The notes under the pieces: model-generated
The model's input: the letters and a program-made list of their open reading frames with translations, nothing else
The model's database searches: none
What the model was told of the DNA's origin: nothing
Made by a program: the position numbers and the translations under genes
Shown here: in pieces, positions 48,538-59,500 of the stretch
Numbering within the stretch: the first letter of the stretch is position 1
How the letters are laid out: the number at the start of each line of letters is the position of its first letter
Assembly: GCF_000397205.1 (NCBI RefSeq)
Contig: NC_021237.1
Span: 5,501,501 to 5,565,500, forward strand
DNA length: 64,000 nt
Origin: Pseudomonas protegens CHA0
GTDB lineage: Bacteria; Pseudomonadota; Gammaproteobacteria; Pseudomonadales; Pseudomonadaceae
Reading direction: 5' to 3'

Positions 48538-49686
48538 TCAGGTACGGGTTGCGGCGCTTTGCGGCATATCGGCGTCGGCGCTCAACTCACGCACGGCGAT
48601 ATAGCGTTCGCTACGACGGGTGCGGTCCAGCACCTGCCCGACCAACTGACCGCAGGCGGCATCGATGTCTTCACCACGCGTGGTGCGCACGGTGACGTTG
48701 AAACCGGCGTGATGCAGCTGGTCCTGGAAGCGACGAATGGCATTGTTGCTCGGACGCTCGTACCCGGAATGCGGGAACGGGTTGAACGGGATCAGGTTGA
48801 TCTTGCACGGTACATCCTTGAGCAGCTCGATCATCTCCACCGCGTGCTCAAGCTTGTCGTTGACGTCTTTGAGGAGGGTGTACTCGATGGTCAGCACACG
48901 CTTCTCACCCAGGGCCGACATGTAGCGCTGGCAGGACTCGAGCAGCATCTTCAGCGGGTACTTCTTGTTGATCGGTACCAGCTGGTTGCGCAGCGCATCA
49001 TTGGGTGCGTGCAGAGACAACGCCAGCGAGACGTCGATGTGCTTGGCCAGCTCATCGATCATCGGCACCACGCCGGAGGTCGACAGGGTCACCCGGCGCT
49101 TGGAGATGCCGTAGCCCAGGTCGTCCATCATCAGGTGCATGGCAGCAATGACGTTGTCGAAGTTCAGCAGCGGCTCACCCATGCCCATCATCACCACGTT
49201 GGTGATGGCACGGTCGACGGTCGCCGGGACGCTGCCAAAGGATTTGTTGGCAATCCACACCTGGCCGATGACTTCGGCGGCGGTGAGGTTGCTATTGAAG
49301 CCTTGCTTGCCGGTGGAGCAGAAACTGCAATCCAGGGCACAGCCCGCCTGGGACGAAACGCACAGAGTGCCGCGCTTGCCCTGGGGAATGTAGACGGTCT
49401 CGACGCAGCTGCCGGACGCCACGCGCACCACCCATTTACGGGTGCCGTCGCTGGAGATGTCCTCGCTGACCACTTCCGGACCGCGAATCTCGGCAACAGC
49501 CTTGAGCTTTTCGCGCAAGGCCTTGCCGACATTCGTCATGGCGTCGAAATCATCGACGCCAAAGTGGTGAATCCATTTCATTACCTGACCGGCACGGAAA
49601 CGCTTCTCCCCGATTGAGTCGAAGAATTTCTCCATTTCCGGTTGAGTAAGCCCCAACAGGTTAGTTTTGCCGATCGATGCAGTCAT
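48538..49686 (-). CDS. rlmN: Dual-specificity RNA methyltransferase RlmN
   Basis: A 382-residue radical-SAM enzyme that methylates C2 of A2503 in 23S rRNA and A37 in tRNA. The 4Fe-4S motif is [11 protein letters not shown]; the methyl-accepting cysteine lies near the C-terminus (AACGQL). The start at 49686 with GAGAGGTG upstream is preferred to an ATG seven codons earlier. It lies between ndk and pilW. Confidence 0.96.
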   Translation of the reverse strand: MTASIGKTNLLGLTQPEMEKFFDSIGEKRFRAGQVMKWIHHFGVDDFDAMTNVGKALREKLKAVAEIRGPEVVSEDISSDGTRKWVVRVASGSCVETVYIPQGKRGTLCVSSQAGCALDCSFCSTGKQGFNSNLTAAEVIGQVWIANKSFGSVPATVDRAITNVVMMGMGEPLLNFDNVIAAMHLMMDDLGYGISKRRVTLSTSGVVPMIDELAKHIDVSLALSLHAPNDALRNQLVPINKKYPLKMLLESCQRYMSALGEKRVLTIEYTLLKDVNDKLEHAVEMIELLKDVPCKINLIPFNPFPHSGYERPSNNAIRRFQDQLHHAGFNVTVRTTRGEDIDAACGQLVGQVLDRTRRSERYIAVRELSADADMPQSAATRT

Positions 49687-49714
49687 GGTTTCACCTCTCA
49701 CGCGCAAGCCTTAC

Positions 49715-50140
49715 TCAGCGAGCGGTTACTTCAGTAGCTGCGAAGAAGTAAGCGATTTCGCGAGCAGCGGCAGCTTCGGAGTCCGAACCGTGAACGGCGT
49801 TGGCGTCGATGGACTCGGCGAAGTCAGCACGGATGGTGCCGGCAGCAGCTTCTTTAGGGTTGGTAGCGCCCATCAGCTCACGGTTGCGAACGATGGCGTT
49901 TTCGCCTTCCAGAACCTGAACAACAACCGGGCCGGAAGTCATGAAGGCAACCAGTTCGCCGAAGAAGCCACGCTCGCTGTGCTCAGCGTAGAAGCCTTCA
50001 GCTTCAGCCTTGGACAGTTGCTTCATTTTCGAAGCTACAACGCGCAGGCCGGCTTCTTCAAAACGGGAAACGATCTTGCCGATAACGTTTTTTGCAACAG
50101 CGTCAGGCTTGATGATGGAGAAAGTACGTTGAACAGCCAT
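49715..50140 (-). CDS. ndk: Nucleoside diphosphate kinase
   Basis: A 141-residue enzyme that equilibrates nucleoside triphosphates. The phospho-histidine lies in NAVHGSDS (about 114-121), and the N-terminal FSIIKPDAV and the acidic ends fit the family. It has its own promoter region, since the isc operon terminator is upstream. Confidence 0.97.
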   Translation of the reverse strand: MAVQRTFSIIKPDAVAKNVIGKIVSRFEEAGLRVVASKMKQLSKAEAEGFYAEHSERGFFGELVAFMTSGPVVVQVLEGENAIVRNRELMGATNPKEAAAGTIRADFAESIDANAVHGSDSEAAAAREIAYFFAATEVTAR

Positions 50141-50177
50141 GGTGTAACTCCAGAAACGGTGATTAAAGCGAAAAATT

Positions 50178-50202
50178 AAACCCGCGAATTATACGCGGGT
50201 TT
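50178..50202 (-). terminator. Terminator after iscX
   Basis: AAACCCGCG and CGCGGGTTT flank a seven-base loop; on the minus strand TTTAATTTTT follows. It closes the isc operon about 33 bases after the iscX stop. Confidence 0.85.
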
Positions 50203-50234
50203 ATAGGGATTGCCTAACTGCGTAGCCCGCGGAT

Positions 50235-50435
50235 TCAGTCAGCTTCGTCGATCCAGGCGGCCTGAATTGCTTCAAGAACCTTCTCGCCTCCGCGAGCCGG
50301 ATCGTCGCTGAACTCCGGCAGTGCCAGAACCCATTGGTGCAGATCGACAAAGTTCACATAACGCGGATCCACATCCGGCTTGGACTCAGCCAGTTGGATC
50401 GCGATTTCCAGTACATCAACCCACTTGAGGCTCAT
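50235..50435 (-). CDS. iscX: Fe-S assembly protein IscX
   Basis: A 66-residue acidic protein that binds IscS and modulates cluster assembly, probably as an iron-dependent regulator. The sequence is typical (KWVDVLEIAIQLAE ... RYVNFVDLHQWVLALPEFSDDP). It is the last gene of the isc operon, 15 bases after fdx. Confidence 0.97.
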   Translation of the reverse strand: MSLKWVDVLEIAIQLAESKPDVDPRYVNFVDLHQWVLALPEFSDDPARGGEKVLEAIQAAWIDEAD

Positions 50436-50450
50436 GCCAGTTCCTTGAAA

Positions 50451-50792
50451 TCAGTGCGGCGCTTCGGCTGCATGGTTGAGCGAGTATTTTGGAATTTCGA
50501 CGGTCAGGTCTTCATCGCCGACGATGGCCTGGCAGGACAGACGCGACTGCGCTTCCAGGCCCCAGGCCTTGTCCAGCAGGTCTTCTTCCAGCTCGTCAGC
50601 CTCGTTCAGCGAGTCGAAGCCTTCACGAATGATGCAATGGCAGGTGGTGCAGGCACAGACGCCGCCACAGGCACTTTCGATCTCGATGTGGTTGTCATGT
50701 GCCACCTCGAGCACCGAGACGCCAGGCTCGACCTCTACAACCAGGCCGTCCGGACAGAACACGGCGTGTGGCAGAAAAATGATCTGCGGCAT
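50451..50792 (-). CDS. fdx: [2Fe-2S] ferredoxin of the ISC system
   Basis: A 113-residue adrenodoxin-type ferredoxin that gives electrons for cluster assembly. The cluster cysteines are seen as CGGVCACTTCH with the distant fourth in the C-terminal half (LSCQAIV). It starts three bases after the hscA stop. Confidence 0.97.
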   Translation of the reverse strand: MPQIIFLPHAVFCPDGLVVEVEPGVSVLEVAHDNHIEIESACGGVCACTTCHCIIREGFDSLNEADELEEDLLDKAWGLEAQSRLSCQAIVGDEDLTVEIPKYSLNHAAEAPH

Positions 50793-50795
50793 CAG

Positions 50796-52658
50796 TTATT
50801 CCTCGATTTCATTCAGGTTGCGCCCCGCCAGCGCGGCTTTCACCGTCGAATCCAGGCGTCGGGCAGCAAAGGCATCGGTCACTTGCGACAGACGCTTGGT
50901 CTGCTGCTCGATGGCATAACCATCGGTGCCACGCATCAATTCACTCAATTCCTGCATCTGCAGCTCGATGACCATGCGTTCTTCGGCGTCCAGCAGACGC
51001 TCGCCATCGGCGTCCAGGGCACCTTGCACCGCCTCGATCAGGCGCTGAGCATCAACCTGCTGCTCGCGCAGTACACGGGCCACCTTGTCGTCGCCGGCGT
51101 ACTGGAAGGAATCCTTGAGCATCTTGGCGATCTCACCGTCGGTCAGACCGTAGGATGGCTTGACCTGGATGCTGGCTTCGACGCCCGAACCCAGCTCTCG
51201 CGCAGAAACGCTGAGCAGGCCATCGGCGTCGACCTGGAAGGTCACGCGGATCTTCGCCGCACCGGCCACCATCGGTGGGATGCCGCGCAATTCGAAACGC
51301 GCCAGGGAGCGGCAGTCGCTGATCAGCTCGCGCTCGCCCTGCAGCACATGAACCATCATGGCCGTCTGGCCATCCTTGTAGGTGGTGAAGTCCTGGGCAC
51401 GGGCAACCGGAATGGTGGTGTTGCGCGGAATCACCTTCTCCATCAGCCCGCCCATGGTTTCCAACCCCAGGGACAGCGGAATCACGTCCAGCAGCAGCAA
51501 TTCGCCGCCTTCGCGCTTGTTGCCGGCCAAGGTATCGGCCTGGATCGCGGCCCCAATGGCCACCACTTGATCCGGATCGATCTCGGTCAACGGCTGGCGA
51601 CCGAACATTTCAGCCACCGCCTCACGCACACGCGGCACACGAGTCGAACCGCCCACCATGACCACCGCCTGCACTTCATCCAATTCGACATTGGAATCGC
51701 GTACAGCACGACGACAGGCCTTGAGGCTGCGGGCAACCATCGGTTCGATCAGGGCGTCGAAGGCGTCGCGAGTCAGGGTGGCACGCCAATCGCCATACAC
51801 CACTTCCACGGACGCGGCGCCGGTCAAGGCTTCCTTGGCTGCACAAGCGGCTTGCAACAGACTGCGCTGGGTACCCGGGTCGAGGTCGGCGGACAGGCCC
51901 GCGCCCTCGATGATCCAGCCGGCAATGGCGTGATCGAAGTCATCGCCGCCCAAGGCAGTATCGCCACCGGTAGCCAAGACTTCGAAGACGCCGCCGGTCA
52001 GGCGCAGAATGGAAATATCGAAGGTGCCGCCACCCAAGTCATAGATCGCCACCACGCCTTCGGCGTGCTGATCCAGACCATAAGCCACAGCCGCCGCGGT
52101 CGGCTCGTTGAGCAGGCGCAGCACATTCAGGCCGGCCAGCTTGGCCGCATCCTTGGTGGCTTGACGCTGGGCGTCGTCGAAATAGGCAGGAACGGTGATG
52201 ACCGCACCTACCAGCTCGCCACCCAGGGCCGCCTCAGCACGCTGACGCAACACCTTGAGCACTTCAGCCGATACCTCCACCGGGCTTTTCGGCCCCTGGA
52301 TGGTCTCGATGAACGGCATGTGCGACTCGCCCTCGACGAAGCGATAGGGCAGTTGCTCACCCAGCTGCTTGACGTCGGACAGGCCACGCCCCATCAGGCG
52401 CTTGACCGAAAGCACGGTATTCAAAGGGTCGGTAGGTGCTGCCAGGCGGGCAGACTCGCCCACCTCGACGCGGTCGGCGTGATAACGCACCGCGGACGGC
52501 AGAATCACCTGCCCCTGCGCGTCGGCCAGCGGCTCGGAAAGACCACTGCGCAAGGCAGCGACCAGCGAATTGGTAGTGCCCAAGTCGATCCCCACAGCCA
52601 GGCGACGCTGGTGCGGTTGAGGACTTTGGCCGGGTTCGGCGATCTGCAGTAGGGCCAT
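50796..52658 (-). CDS. hscA: Fe-S cluster chaperone HscA
   Basis: A 620-residue Hsp70-type ATPase that releases clusters from IscU. The N-terminal ATPase has [12 protein letters not shown] and [12 protein letters not shown]; the C-terminal substrate-binding domain recognises the IscU LPPVK motif, which is present in this window's IscU. It lies between hscB and fdx. Confidence 0.97.
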   Translation of the reverse strand: MALLQIAEPGQSPQPHQRRLAVGIDLGTTNSLVAALRSGLSEPLADAQGQVILPSAVRYHADRVEVGESARLAAPTDPLNTVLSVKRLMGRGLSDVKQLGEQLPYRFVEGESHMPFIETIQGPKSPVEVSAEVLKVLRQRAEAALGGELVGAVITVPAYFDDAQRQATKDAAKLAGLNVLRLLNEPTAAAVAYGLDQHAEGVVAIYDLGGGTFDISILRLTGGVFEVLATGGDTALGGDDFDHAIAGWIIEGAGLSADLDPGTQRSLLQAACAAKEALTGAASVEVVYGDWRATLTRDAFDALIEPMVARSLKACRRAVRDSNVELDEVQAVVMVGGSTRVPRVREAVAEMFGRQPLTEIDPDQVVAIGAAIQADTLAGNKREGGELLLLDVIPLSLGLETMGGLMEKVIPRNTTIPVARAQDFTTYKDGQTAMMVHVLQGERELISDCRSLARFELRGIPPMVAGAAKIRVTFQVDADGLLSVSARELGSGVEASIQVKPSYGLTDGEIAKMLKDSFQYAGDDKVARVLREQQVDAQRLIEAVQGALDADGERLLDAEERMVIELQMQELSELMRGTDGYAIEQQTKRLSQVTDAFAARRLDSTVKAALAGRNLNEIEE

Positions 52659-52709
52659 GCTTATCTGGACTTATCTGTATATCAGGCGTGCGACCGGAGC
52701 GGCACTGGG

Positions 52710-53231
52710 TTAATCGTCGAGGCGCTCTTCTAACTGGCGCACTTCGTAGGTGAGCTTGTCGAGGAACTGCATGCGCCGCATCAGGCGCTCGGCCTGCTCG
52801 CGTTGCGCCGCATCATCCCAACAGGCTGCGAAGCTTTCATTCAGCTCATCCTGGGCTGTCTTGAGCCGACGCTTGAATGCCGCCACTCCGGCCAGGTCGG
52901 CGCTGTCCTGCAAATCCTCGAGTTCTTCGCGCCATTGCATCTGCTGCAGAAGAAACTCCGGATCATGCACCGTGACTTCCAACGGCAACTCGCCGCCATT
53001 CAAAGCCAGCAGGTAACGGGCGCGCTTGGGCGGGCTCTTGAGGGTCTGGTAAGCCTCGTTGAGGCTTGCCGACTGCTCCAGGGCCAGGCGCTGCTCGCGC
53101 TCGGAAGCATCGGCAAAACGGTCTGGATGAACCCCACGCGCCAACTCGCGGTAGCGCGCGGCCAACTGCTCGAGATCCAGGCGGAAGCTCGGTTGCAGCT
53201 CAAATAAAGCGAAATGACAAGGAGTACCCAC
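52710..53231 (-). CDS. hscB: Fe-S co-chaperone HscB
   Basis: A 173-residue J-type co-chaperone that brings IscU to HscA. The HPD motif lies in GVHPDRFAD in the N-terminal J domain; the C-terminal helical domain binds IscU. The start is GTG at 53231, giving the usual length; a longer ORF upstream is not supported. Confidence 0.96.
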   Translation of the reverse strand: MGTPCHFALFELQPSFRLDLEQLAARYRELARGVHPDRFADASEREQRLALEQSASLNEAYQTLKSPPKRARYLLALNGGELPLEVTVHDPEFLLQQMQWREELEDLQDSADLAGVAAFKRRLKTAQDELNESFAACWDDAAQREQAERLMRRMQFLDKLTYEVRQLEERLDD

Positions 53232-53239
53232 GACAAGCC

Positions 53240-53563
53240 TCAGATGTTGAAGCTTTCGCCGCAGCCACACTCACCGCGCACGTTGGGGTTGTTGAACTTG
53301 AAGCCTTCGTTCAACCCTTCCTTGACGAAATCAAGTTCGGTGCCGTCCAGATAGGTCAGGCTTTTCGGATCGATGATCACTTTCTCGCCGTGACTCTCGA
53401 ATACCTGATCGTCCTCGCCAATCTCGTCGACGAACTCCAGCACGTAGGCAAGGCCGGAACAGCCCGTGGTGCGAACACCCAGACGAATCCCATCACCCTT
53501 GCCGCGCCCGTTGAGGGAGCGTCGCACGTGTTGAGCAGCCGCTTCTGTCATGCTGATAGCCAT
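53240..53563 (-). CDS. iscA: Iron-sulfur assembly protein IscA
   Basis: A 107-residue A-type carrier. The three cysteines that bind iron or a cluster are in [11 protein letters not shown] and GECGCGESF. It lies eight bases upstream of hscB. Confidence 0.97.
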   Translation of the reverse strand: MAISMTEAAAQHVRRSLNGRGKGDGIRLGVRTTGCSGLAYVLEFVDEIGEDDQVFESHGEKVIIDPKSLTYLDGTELDFVKEGLNEGFKFNNPNVRGECGCGESFNI

Positions 53564-53605
53564 CGTGACTCCTTACTTGTCGCCAAATCTGTGAAAGCCG
53601 ATCGG

Positions 53606-53992
53606 TCAGATCAGGCCTTTCTTCTGCTTGTAGTCGCGTACGGCGGCCTTGATGGCGTCTTCGGCGAGTACCGAGCAGTGAATCTTCACGGGAGGCAGGG
53701 CCAGCTCTTCAGCCAGCTGGGTGTTCTTGATGGTTTCGGCTTCATCCAGGGTCTTGCCCTTCATCCACTCAGTGGCCAGGGAGCTGGAAGCAATGGCGGA
53801 ACCGCAGCCATAGGTCTTGAACTTGGCGTCTTCGATGATGCCCTGCTCATTGACCTTGATCTGCAGGCGCATCACGTCGCCGCAGGCAGGAGCGCCGACC
53901 ATGCCGGTGCCGACATCCGGATCTTCCGCGTTCATCTTGCCGACGTTGCGCGGGTTCTCGTAGTGGTCGATGACCTTTTCGCTGTAAGCCAT
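53606..53992 (-). CDS. iscU: Iron-sulfur scaffold protein IscU
   Basis: A 128-residue scaffold on which clusters are built. The cysteines Cys37 (PACGDVM), Cys63 (TYGCGSA) and Cys106 (IHCSVL) and the HscA-recognition LPPVK (about 99-103) are intact. Confidence 0.98.
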   Translation of the reverse strand: MAYSEKVIDHYENPRNVGKMNAEDPDVGTGMVGAPACGDVMRLQIKVNEQGIIEDAKFKTYGCGSAIASSSLATEWMKGKTLDEAETIKNTQLAEELALPPVKIHCSVLAEDAIKAAVRDYKQKKGLI

Positions 53993-54086
53993 GATTCTTA
54001 ATCCTCACTCATCAGAGAGTCGCTCTTGGGTTCTGCAAATCGCCGTTATCGGTACGCTCTACAGAACCCTGTGCGGCGACTTATAT

Positions 54087-55301
54087 TCAGTGCGCCGCCC
54101 ACTCGATCTTCGAGATATCGACGCCATCTTTGTACATGTCCCACAGCGGCGACAGAGCGCGCAGCTTGGTAACGGCTTCGCAGACTTTCTGCGCCGCGTA
54201 ATCGATTTCTTCTTCAGTGGTGAAGCGGCCGAAGGTGAAGCGGATCGAGCTGTGAGCCAGCTCGTCGTTGCGACCCAGGGCACGCAGCACGTAGGAAGGC
54301 TCCAGGGAGGCCGAAGTACAGGCCGAACCGGAAGACACTGCCAGGTCCTTGAGGGCCATGATCAGCGACTCGCCTTCAACGTAGTTGAAGCTCAGGTTCA
54401 GGTTGTGCGGTACGCGGGCAGTCATGCTGCCGTTGATGTACAGCTCTTCCAGGTGCTCGACCTGCTTGTAGAAGCGGTCGCTCAGGGCCTTGATGCGCAG
54501 GTTCTCGGCGGCCATGTCTTCCTTGGCCACGCGGAAGGCTTCGCCCATGCCGACGATCTGGTGAGTAGCCAGGGTGCCGGAACGCATGCCGCGTTCGTGA
54601 CCACCGCCGTGCATGGTTGCTTCCAGGCGCACCCGCGGCTTGCGGCTGACGTACAGCGCGCCGATCCCTTTCGGGCCGTAGGTCTTGTGGGCGGAGAAGG
54701 ACATCAGGTCGACCTTCAGGGCCTGCAGGTCGATGTCGACCTTGCCGGTGGACTGAGCGCCGTCGACGTGGAACAACACGCCCTTGGAGCGGGTCAGCTC
54801 GCCGATGGCAGCGATGTCGTTGATGGTGCCGATCTCGTTGTTCACATGCATGATCGAAACCAGGATGGTGTCGTCACGCAGGGCTGCTTCGACCATGGCC
54901 GGAGTGATGAGGCCGTCTTCGCCCGGCTCGATGTAGGTCACTTCGAAGCCTTCACGCTCGAGTTGGCGCATGGTGTCCAGGACAGCCTTGTGCTCGATCT
55001 TCGAGGTGATCAGGTGCTTGCCCTTGGTGTGGTAGAAATGCGCGACACCCTTGATTGCCAGGTTGTCGGATTCGGTAGCACCGGAAGTCCAGACGATTTC
55101 ACGCGGGTCGGCGTTAACCAGGTCGGCCACTTGGCGACGGGCGTTTTCCACCGATTCTTCGGCTTTCCAGCCAAACACGTGGGAGCGGGACGCCGGGTTA
55201 CCGAAGTTCCCGTCGACCAGCAGGCATTCACTCATTTTCTGCGCGACGCGCGGATCAACCGGGGTGGTCGCTGAGTAATCAAGGTAAATCGGCAATTTCA
55301 T
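54087..55301 (-). CDS. iscS: Cysteine desulfurase IscS
   Basis: A 404-residue PLP enzyme that takes sulfur from cysteine for clusters and tRNA thiolation. The PLP lysine is in [12 protein letters not shown] and the catalytic cysteine in [10 protein letters not shown] (about 328). It is complete and follows iscR by about 50 bases. Confidence 0.98.
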   Translation of the reverse strand: MKLPIYLDYSATTPVDPRVAQKMSECLLVDGNFGNPASRSHVFGWKAEESVENARRQVADLVNADPREIVWTSGATESDNLAIKGVAHFYHTKGKHLITSKIEHKAVLDTMRQLEREGFEVTYIEPGEDGLITPAMVEAALRDDTILVSIMHVNNEIGTINDIAAIGELTRSKGVLFHVDGAQSTGKVDIDLQALKVDLMSFSAHKTYGPKGIGALYVSRKPRVRLEATMHGGGHERGMRSGTLATHQIVGMGEAFRVAKEDMAAENLRIKALSDRFYKQVEHLEELYINGSMTARVPHNLNLSFNYVEGESLIMALKDLAVSSGSACTSASLEPSYVLRALGRNDELAHSSIRFTFGRFTTEEEIDYAAQKVCEAVTKLRALSPLWDMYKDGVDISKIEWAAH

Positions 55302-55351
55302 GGACTCTCTCCTAAATCAGGCTGGCTGGCGTGCCGCTAGCTCTTTGGCTG

Positions 55352-55843
55352 TCATTCGACGGCGGACGCTTCAATCTTGTCCAGGCGCGGCGCCTTGCCA
55401 TTACAACGGCGCTGGTCCTGACGCTGGGCTACTTCTTGCACCTCACGGCGAGTGACAAGGTCAGCCAAGCTGATACCGCTTAGAAATTCGTGGATCTGCA
55501 GGCTCAGATCGCACCACAGGTGGTGCGTCAGGCAGGTGTCGCCGGCATGGCAATCACCCAGCCCCTGGCATTTGGTTGCATCGACCGATTCGTTCACCGC
55601 ATCGATCACCTGGGCCACCTGGATCCCCTGCATGTCGCGGGACAGCTGATAGCCGCCACCAGGACCCCGGACGCTGGACACCAGATTGCTACGGCGCAAT
55701 TTGGCGAAAAGCTGTTCGAGATAGGACAGGGAAATGCCTTGGCGCTCGGAGATATCGGCCAGGGAGACCGGGCCATGTTGCGCGTGCAACGCCAGATCGA
55801 GCATGGCGGTCACGGCGTATCGGCCTTTAGTAGTCAGTCGCAT
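55352..55843 (-). CDS. iscR: Fe-S-responsive regulator IscR
   Basis: A 163-residue Rrf2-type repressor. The N-terminal winged helix ([14 protein letters not shown] ... [18 protein letters not shown]) binds DNA and the [2Fe-2S] ligands Cys92, Cys98 and Cys104 lie in [14 protein letters not shown] with the following histidine. ATG 55843 was selected over an earlier in-frame start. Two IscR-like sites lie in its promoter, so the operon should be repressed when clusters are plentiful. Confidence 0.96.
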   Translation of the reverse strand: MRLTTKGRYAVTAMLDLALHAQHGPVSLADISERQGISLSYLEQLFAKLRRSNLVSSVRGPGGGYQLSRDMQGIQVAQVIDAVNESVDATKCQGLGDCHAGDTCLTHHLWCDLSLQIHEFLSGISLADLVTRREVQEVAQRQDQRRCNGKAPRLDKIEASAVE

Positions 55844-55884
55844 GGACAAGTACCACGGAGTTTCGGAATGGAGGCGAGTATGCA

Positions 55885-55933
55885 ATACCCGAGTAATCAG
55901 GTCAACTATAAGACCAACTACTTTAGTCGGATT
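55885..55933 (-). promoter_or_regulatory. IscR type 1 binding sites and iscR promoter
   Basis: On the minus strand a site ATAGTTGAC-N8-CTCGGGTAT (55885-55909) matches the type 1 IscR consensus closely. A second, weaker site, with CCGACTAAAGTAGT, adjoins it (about 55907-55933). Both lie where the iscR promoter must be. Confidence 0.7.
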
Positions 55934-56038
55934 TACCCGCAAAAGAGCGCGCGAATCATAGCAAAGTCTGCGACGTAATGGCACAGCGCGATGGCAACAA
56001 CTGACCCGCGGGTCGCTTATGGCATCTCAGGGGCTTTT

Positions 56039-56081
56039 TCGCCGGCAAACCGGCTCCTGCAGGAGAAGCCGGTTTGCGGGG
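56039..56081. repeat. REP pair
   Basis: TTCGCCGGCAAACCGGCTCC and GAAGCCGGTTTGCGGGGC lie between iscR and cysE. Confidence 0.8.
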
Positions 56082-56083
56082 CA

Positions 56084-56863
56084 TCAGCCGACCTGGCTGT
56101 CGCCCTTGCCCTTGACTTCAGCAAAGTCTTCTTCACGCAGGGCAGGCAAGTCCTTGGCGCAGTAGTCACTGCCCAGATCCTTCAGCGCGCCACACATCCC
56201 CTCCAGACGACCATCGACCGCTTGCAGGTGATCAAGCAACTGACCAATGGCCCGCGCCACGGGGTCAGGCATGTCTTCACTGACGCCATAGGCATCGAAG
56301 CCGAGCTTTTCCGCCATGGCCTTGCGCTTGGCTTCCTGCTCATCATTGGATTTCATGATGATCCGCCCCGGAATCCCCACTACGGTCGCACCGGCCGGCA
56401 CCGCCTTGGTCACCACGGCATTGGAACCGACCTTGGCCCCGGCCCCGACCGTGAACGGCCCCAGCACCTTGGCGCCAGCCCCCACCACCACACCATCTTC
56501 CAGGGTCGGGTGGCGCTTGCCTTTATTCCAACTGGTGCCACCCAGGGTCACCCCCTGGTAAAGCGTGACGTCATCACCGATCTCGGCGGTTTCGCCAATG
56601 ACGATGCCCATTCCATGGTCAATAAAGAAGCGACGACCGACCTTGGCCCCCGGATGAATCTCGATCCCGGTCAGCCAGCGCCCGAAGTTCGAGACCAGCC
56701 GCGCCAGCCACTTCCAGCCCATCCCCCACAAGGCGCCGGACAGGCGATGGATCCAGATCGCATGCATCCCCGGGTAGCAGGTCAGCACCTCAAAGGCGTT
56801 GCGCGCAGCCGGGTCACGATGGAAAACACTTTGGATATCTTCACGCAGACGTTCGAACATCAC
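56084..56863 (-). CDS. cysE: Serine O-acetyltransferase CysE
   Basis: A 259-residue enzyme that makes O-acetylserine for cysteine synthesis. The N-terminal helical region precedes a left-handed beta-helix of hexapeptide repeats (about 110-190, [27 protein letters not shown]). It follows trmJ with a four-base overlap (ATGA). It lies next to the isc genes, which consume cysteine. Confidence 0.96.
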   Translation of the reverse strand: MMFERLREDIQSVFHRDPAARNAFEVLTCYPGMHAIWIHRLSGALWGMGWKWLARLVSNFGRWLTGIEIHPGAKVGRRFFIDHGMGIVIGETAEIGDDVTLYQGVTLGGTSWNKGKRHPTLEDGVVVGAGAKVLGPFTVGAGAKVGSNAVVTKAVPAGATVVGIPGRIIMKSNDEQEAKRKAMAEKLGFDAYGVSEDMPDPVARAIGQLLDHLQAVDGRLEGMCGALKDLGSDYCAKDLPALREEDFAEVKGKGDSQVG

Positions 56864-57633
56864 TGATCCTTCCGCTTCTGTAGCTCCCCACGAGCCGCTT
56901 TCTGGGTTTCCGTGAGGATACCTCGCAATATATTCACTTCCGCCCGACTGACCGAGCTGCGACCGTACAACCGACGCAAGCGCGCCATCAAGTGTCGAGG
57001 TTTCTCCGGATCGAGGAAGTCGATGGCCACCAGGGTTTGCTGCAGGTGCTCGTAGAACCGCTCCAGCTCATCCATGGTTGCCAGCTCATCACTGCGCGGC
57101 GACGCCACCTCATCCTTCTCCACCTTGCTCGGCCGCCCCTGGGCTGCCAACCAGGACATGCGCACTTCATAGGTCAGCACTTGCACCGCCGTGGCCAGGT
57201 TCAACGAGCTAAACTCCGGATCCGACGGGATATGCACATGGAAATGACATCGCTGCAGTTCGTCATTGGTCAGGCCGGAATCTTCACGACCGAACACCAG
57301 AGCGATCTGCGCCCCCTGCCCGGCCTCCTCCACGACCTTGAGGCCCGACTCGCGGGGATCCAGCAGCGGCCAGGGAATGCGCCGATCACGAGCACTGGTG
57401 CCGAACACCAGGGTGCAACCCGCCAGAGCATCCTCCAGCGTCGCCACCACCTGGGCATTTTCGAGAATATCGGTGGCACCAGAAGCCCGCGCATCCGCCT
57501 CATGAGACGGAAATACCCGCGGCTCCACCAGCACCAGCCGCGACAAGCCCATGTTCTTCATGGCACGCGCAGCCCCGCCGATATTGCCCGGATGACTGGT
57601 ATTGACCAGGACGACACGAATGTTCTGCAGCAA
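56860..57633 (-). CDS. trmJ: tRNA (cytidine/uridine-2'-O)-methyltransferase TrmJ
   Basis: A 257-residue SPOUT methyltransferase for ribose 2'-O at tRNA position 32. The N-terminus reads [26 protein letters not shown]; the SAM knot is in [15 protein letters not shown] and the following segment. TTG 57633 gives the family's usual length, and no ATG fits. It overlaps cysE by four bases and is divergent from suhB. Confidence 0.92.
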   Translation of the reverse strand: MLQNIRVVLVNTSHPGNIGGAARAMKNMGLSRLVLVEPRVFPSHEADARASGATDILENAQVVATLEDALAGCTLVFGTSARDRRIPWPLLDPRESGLKVVEEAGQGAQIALVFGREDSGLTNDELQRCHFHVHIPSDPEFSSLNLATAVQVLTYEVRMSWLAAQGRPSKVEKDEVASPRSDELATMDELERFYEHLQQTLVAIDFLDPEKPRHLMARLRRLYGRSSVSRAEVNILRGILTETQKAARGELQKRKDQ

Positions 57634-57878
57634 GGGAGGCGCTCTCGGACACGGGAAGGGGGAGCAAATATTACAGAACAGGCTGCACCACCGCCTCAAA
57701 AATAACCATCTGCCAATTCCGCTGCCTTATTGAGAGCCCGCGACAGGAGCGGCCAATACCCGCTGACGAAATGCGCCACACAGCGGATCAATGCAATCAA
57801 AGCGAACGCCGACCTTCATCTGCAAAAGTTTTCTGCTAGAATGCTCGGCTTTCTTTAACAACCTTAGGTGACCTATCC

Positions 57879-58694
57879 ATGCAGCCAATGCTGAATATCG
57901 CGCTGCGCGCCGCCCGCAGCGCCAGTGAATTGATTTTCCGCTCCATCGAGCGCCTGGATACCATCAAGGTCGACGAAAAAGACGCCAAAGACTACGTATC
58001 CGAAGTTGATCGCGCTGCCGAGCAGAAGATCATCGACGCGCTGCGCAAAGCCTACCCGACCCACGCCATCCTCGGCGAAGAAACCGGCCTGCACGCCGGC
58101 AGCGGCGAAGGCGAAGACTACCTGTGGATCATCGACCCACTGGACGGCACCACCAACTTCCTGCGCGGCATCCCGCACTTTGCCGTGAGCATCGCCTGCA
58201 AATACCGTGGCCGCCTGGAACACGCCGTGGTTCTGGACCCGGTTCGCCAGGAAGAATTCACCGCCAGCCGTGGCCGCGGTGCCCAGCTGAACGGTCGTCG
58301 CCTGCGGGTCAGCGGCCGCACCAGCCTGGACGGCGCCCTGCTGGGCACCGGCTTCCCCTTCCGTGACGACCAGATGGACAACCTGGACAACTACCTGGGC
58401 ATGTTCCGCGCCCTGGTTGGCCAGACTGCAGGCATCCGTCGCGCTGGCGCAGCAAGCCTGGACCTGGCCTACGTCGCCGCCGGTCGCTTTGACGCCTTCT
58501 GGGAATCGGGCCTGTCCGAATGGGACATGGCAGCAGGCGCCCTGTTGATCCAGGAGGCCGGCGGCCTGGTGAGCGACTTCACCGGCGGTCACGACTTCCT
58601 GGAAAAAGGCCACGTCGTGGCCGGCAACACCAAATGCTTCAAGGCAGTTCTGACCGCCATCCAGCCGCACCTGCCGGCTTCGCTGAAGCGCTAA
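57879..58694 (+). CDS. suhB: Inositol monophosphatase SuhB
   Basis: A 271-residue Mg-dependent phosphatase that also acts in rRNA antitermination. The metal motifs EETG, DPLDGTTNFLRG and WDMAAGALLIQEAGG are intact. A TAGAAT -10 element lies near 57837. A terminator follows. Confidence 0.96.
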   Translation: MQPMLNIALRAARSASELIFRSIERLDTIKVDEKDAKDYVSEVDRAAEQKIIDALRKAYPTHAILGEETGLHAGSGEGEDYLWIIDPLDGTTNFLRGIPHFAVSIACKYRGRLEHAVVLDPVRQEEFTASRGRGAQLNGRRLRVSGRTSLDGALLGTGFPFRDDQMDNLDNYLGMFRALVGQTAGIRRAGAASLDLAYVAAGRFDAFWESGLSEWDMAAGALLIQEAGGLVSDFTGGHDFLEKGHVVAGNTKCFKAVLTAIQPHLPASLKR

Positions 58695-58705
58695 GCACCA
58701 GCGAC

Positions 58706-58735
58706 AAAAAAAGCACCCCGAGGGGTGCTTTTTTT
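58706..58735 (+). terminator. suhB terminator
   Basis: AAGCACCC and GGGTGCTT form a tight hairpin flanked by A and T runs, about 15 bases after suhB. Confidence 0.9.
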
Positions 58736-58750
58736 ATGCCCGCAATTGCC

Positions 58751-58814
58751 GTAGAAGCCAGCTTGCCGGCGAATGGGACCTTGAAATCGCCTTCGCCGGC
58801 AAACAGGCTCCTGC
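58751..58814. repeat. Diverged REP pair
   Basis: GTAGAAGCCAGCTTGCCGGCGAA and TTCGCCGGCAAACAGGCTCCTG, inverted, lie downstream of the suhB terminator. Confidence 0.7.
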
Positions 58815-58823
58815 AATTGAGGG

Positions 58824-59378
58824 TTACTGGCCGGGCTGATTCTGGTTCTGACCGAGAATCAGGTGCCCTTCTTTATCCACCGGAATCTGGTTGCCCGGAT
58901 CCCGATCCATACGCACCTGGCCCTGCTTGCCACCCAGGTCGTACTTCACGTCATAACCAACGATCTTGTCACTGATGTCATTGACCGTGTTACAGCGAGT
59001 CTGCGTAGTGGTGTAGGTATCACGCTCCTGCATGCCTTCCTGCACCTTGTTCCCCGCATAGCCCCCACCAACAGCACCGGCAACCGTGGCGAGTTTCTTG
59101 CCATTGCCATTACCGATCATGCTACCCAACAGGCCACCGCCCACTGCGCCAGCCACGGTGCCCAGGATCTGATGCTCATCCTTGACCGGACGCTGCCGGG
59201 TCACGGCGACGTCCTTGCAGACCTCCCGCGGGGTCTTGATCTGTTGCTTGACCGGCTGAACGGCCAGCACTTGCGCATACTCAGGGCCGCTTTTAACCAG
59301 GCTGTAGGTGGCAACAGCACCCCCGGCGGTGACACCGACAGCACCCAATACCGCACCAACCAGCAACGACTTGTTCAC
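58824..59378 (-). CDS. Glycine-zipper 2TM domain protein
   Basis: A 184-residue envelope protein. An N-terminal hydrophobic anchor (residues 5-30, rich in Gly/Ala) is followed by a periplasmic part and a glycine-zipper region (about 94-130, VAGAVGGGLLGSMIGNGNGKKLATVAGAVGGGYAG) that forms two membrane-like hairpins. No lipobox is seen. The start is GTG 59378 with AGGAGG upstream. Homologues are SlyB/Gly-zipper envelope proteins; its role is unknown. Confidence 0.85.
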   Translation of the reverse strand: MNKSLLVGAVLGAVGVTAGGAVATYSLVKSGPEYAQVLAVQPVKQQIKTPREVCKDVAVTRQRPVKDEHQILGTVAGAVGGGLLGSMIGNGNGKKLATVAGAVGGGYAGNKVQEGMQERDTYTTTQTRCNTVNDISDKIVGYDVKYDLGGKQGQVRMDRDPGNQIPVDKEGHLILGQNQNQPGQ

Positions 59379-59440
59379 GTGAACCTCCTGACCATACATG
59401 CGGGTCAAAAGCCCGCGCTTCTCCCAGCCTTGGAGCAAAA

Positions 59441-59475
59441 AAAAAGGCGCGAGTTCAACACTCGCGCCTTTTTAA
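59441..59475. terminator. Bidirectional terminator after secF
   Basis: AAAAAGGCGCGAG and CTCGCGCCTTTTT with a seven-base loop; on the minus strand a run of T follows, so it ends the tgt-yajC-secD-secF transcript. Confidence 0.88.
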
Positions 59476-59500
59476 CTGACAGCCGGAACAGGTCAGGCCA

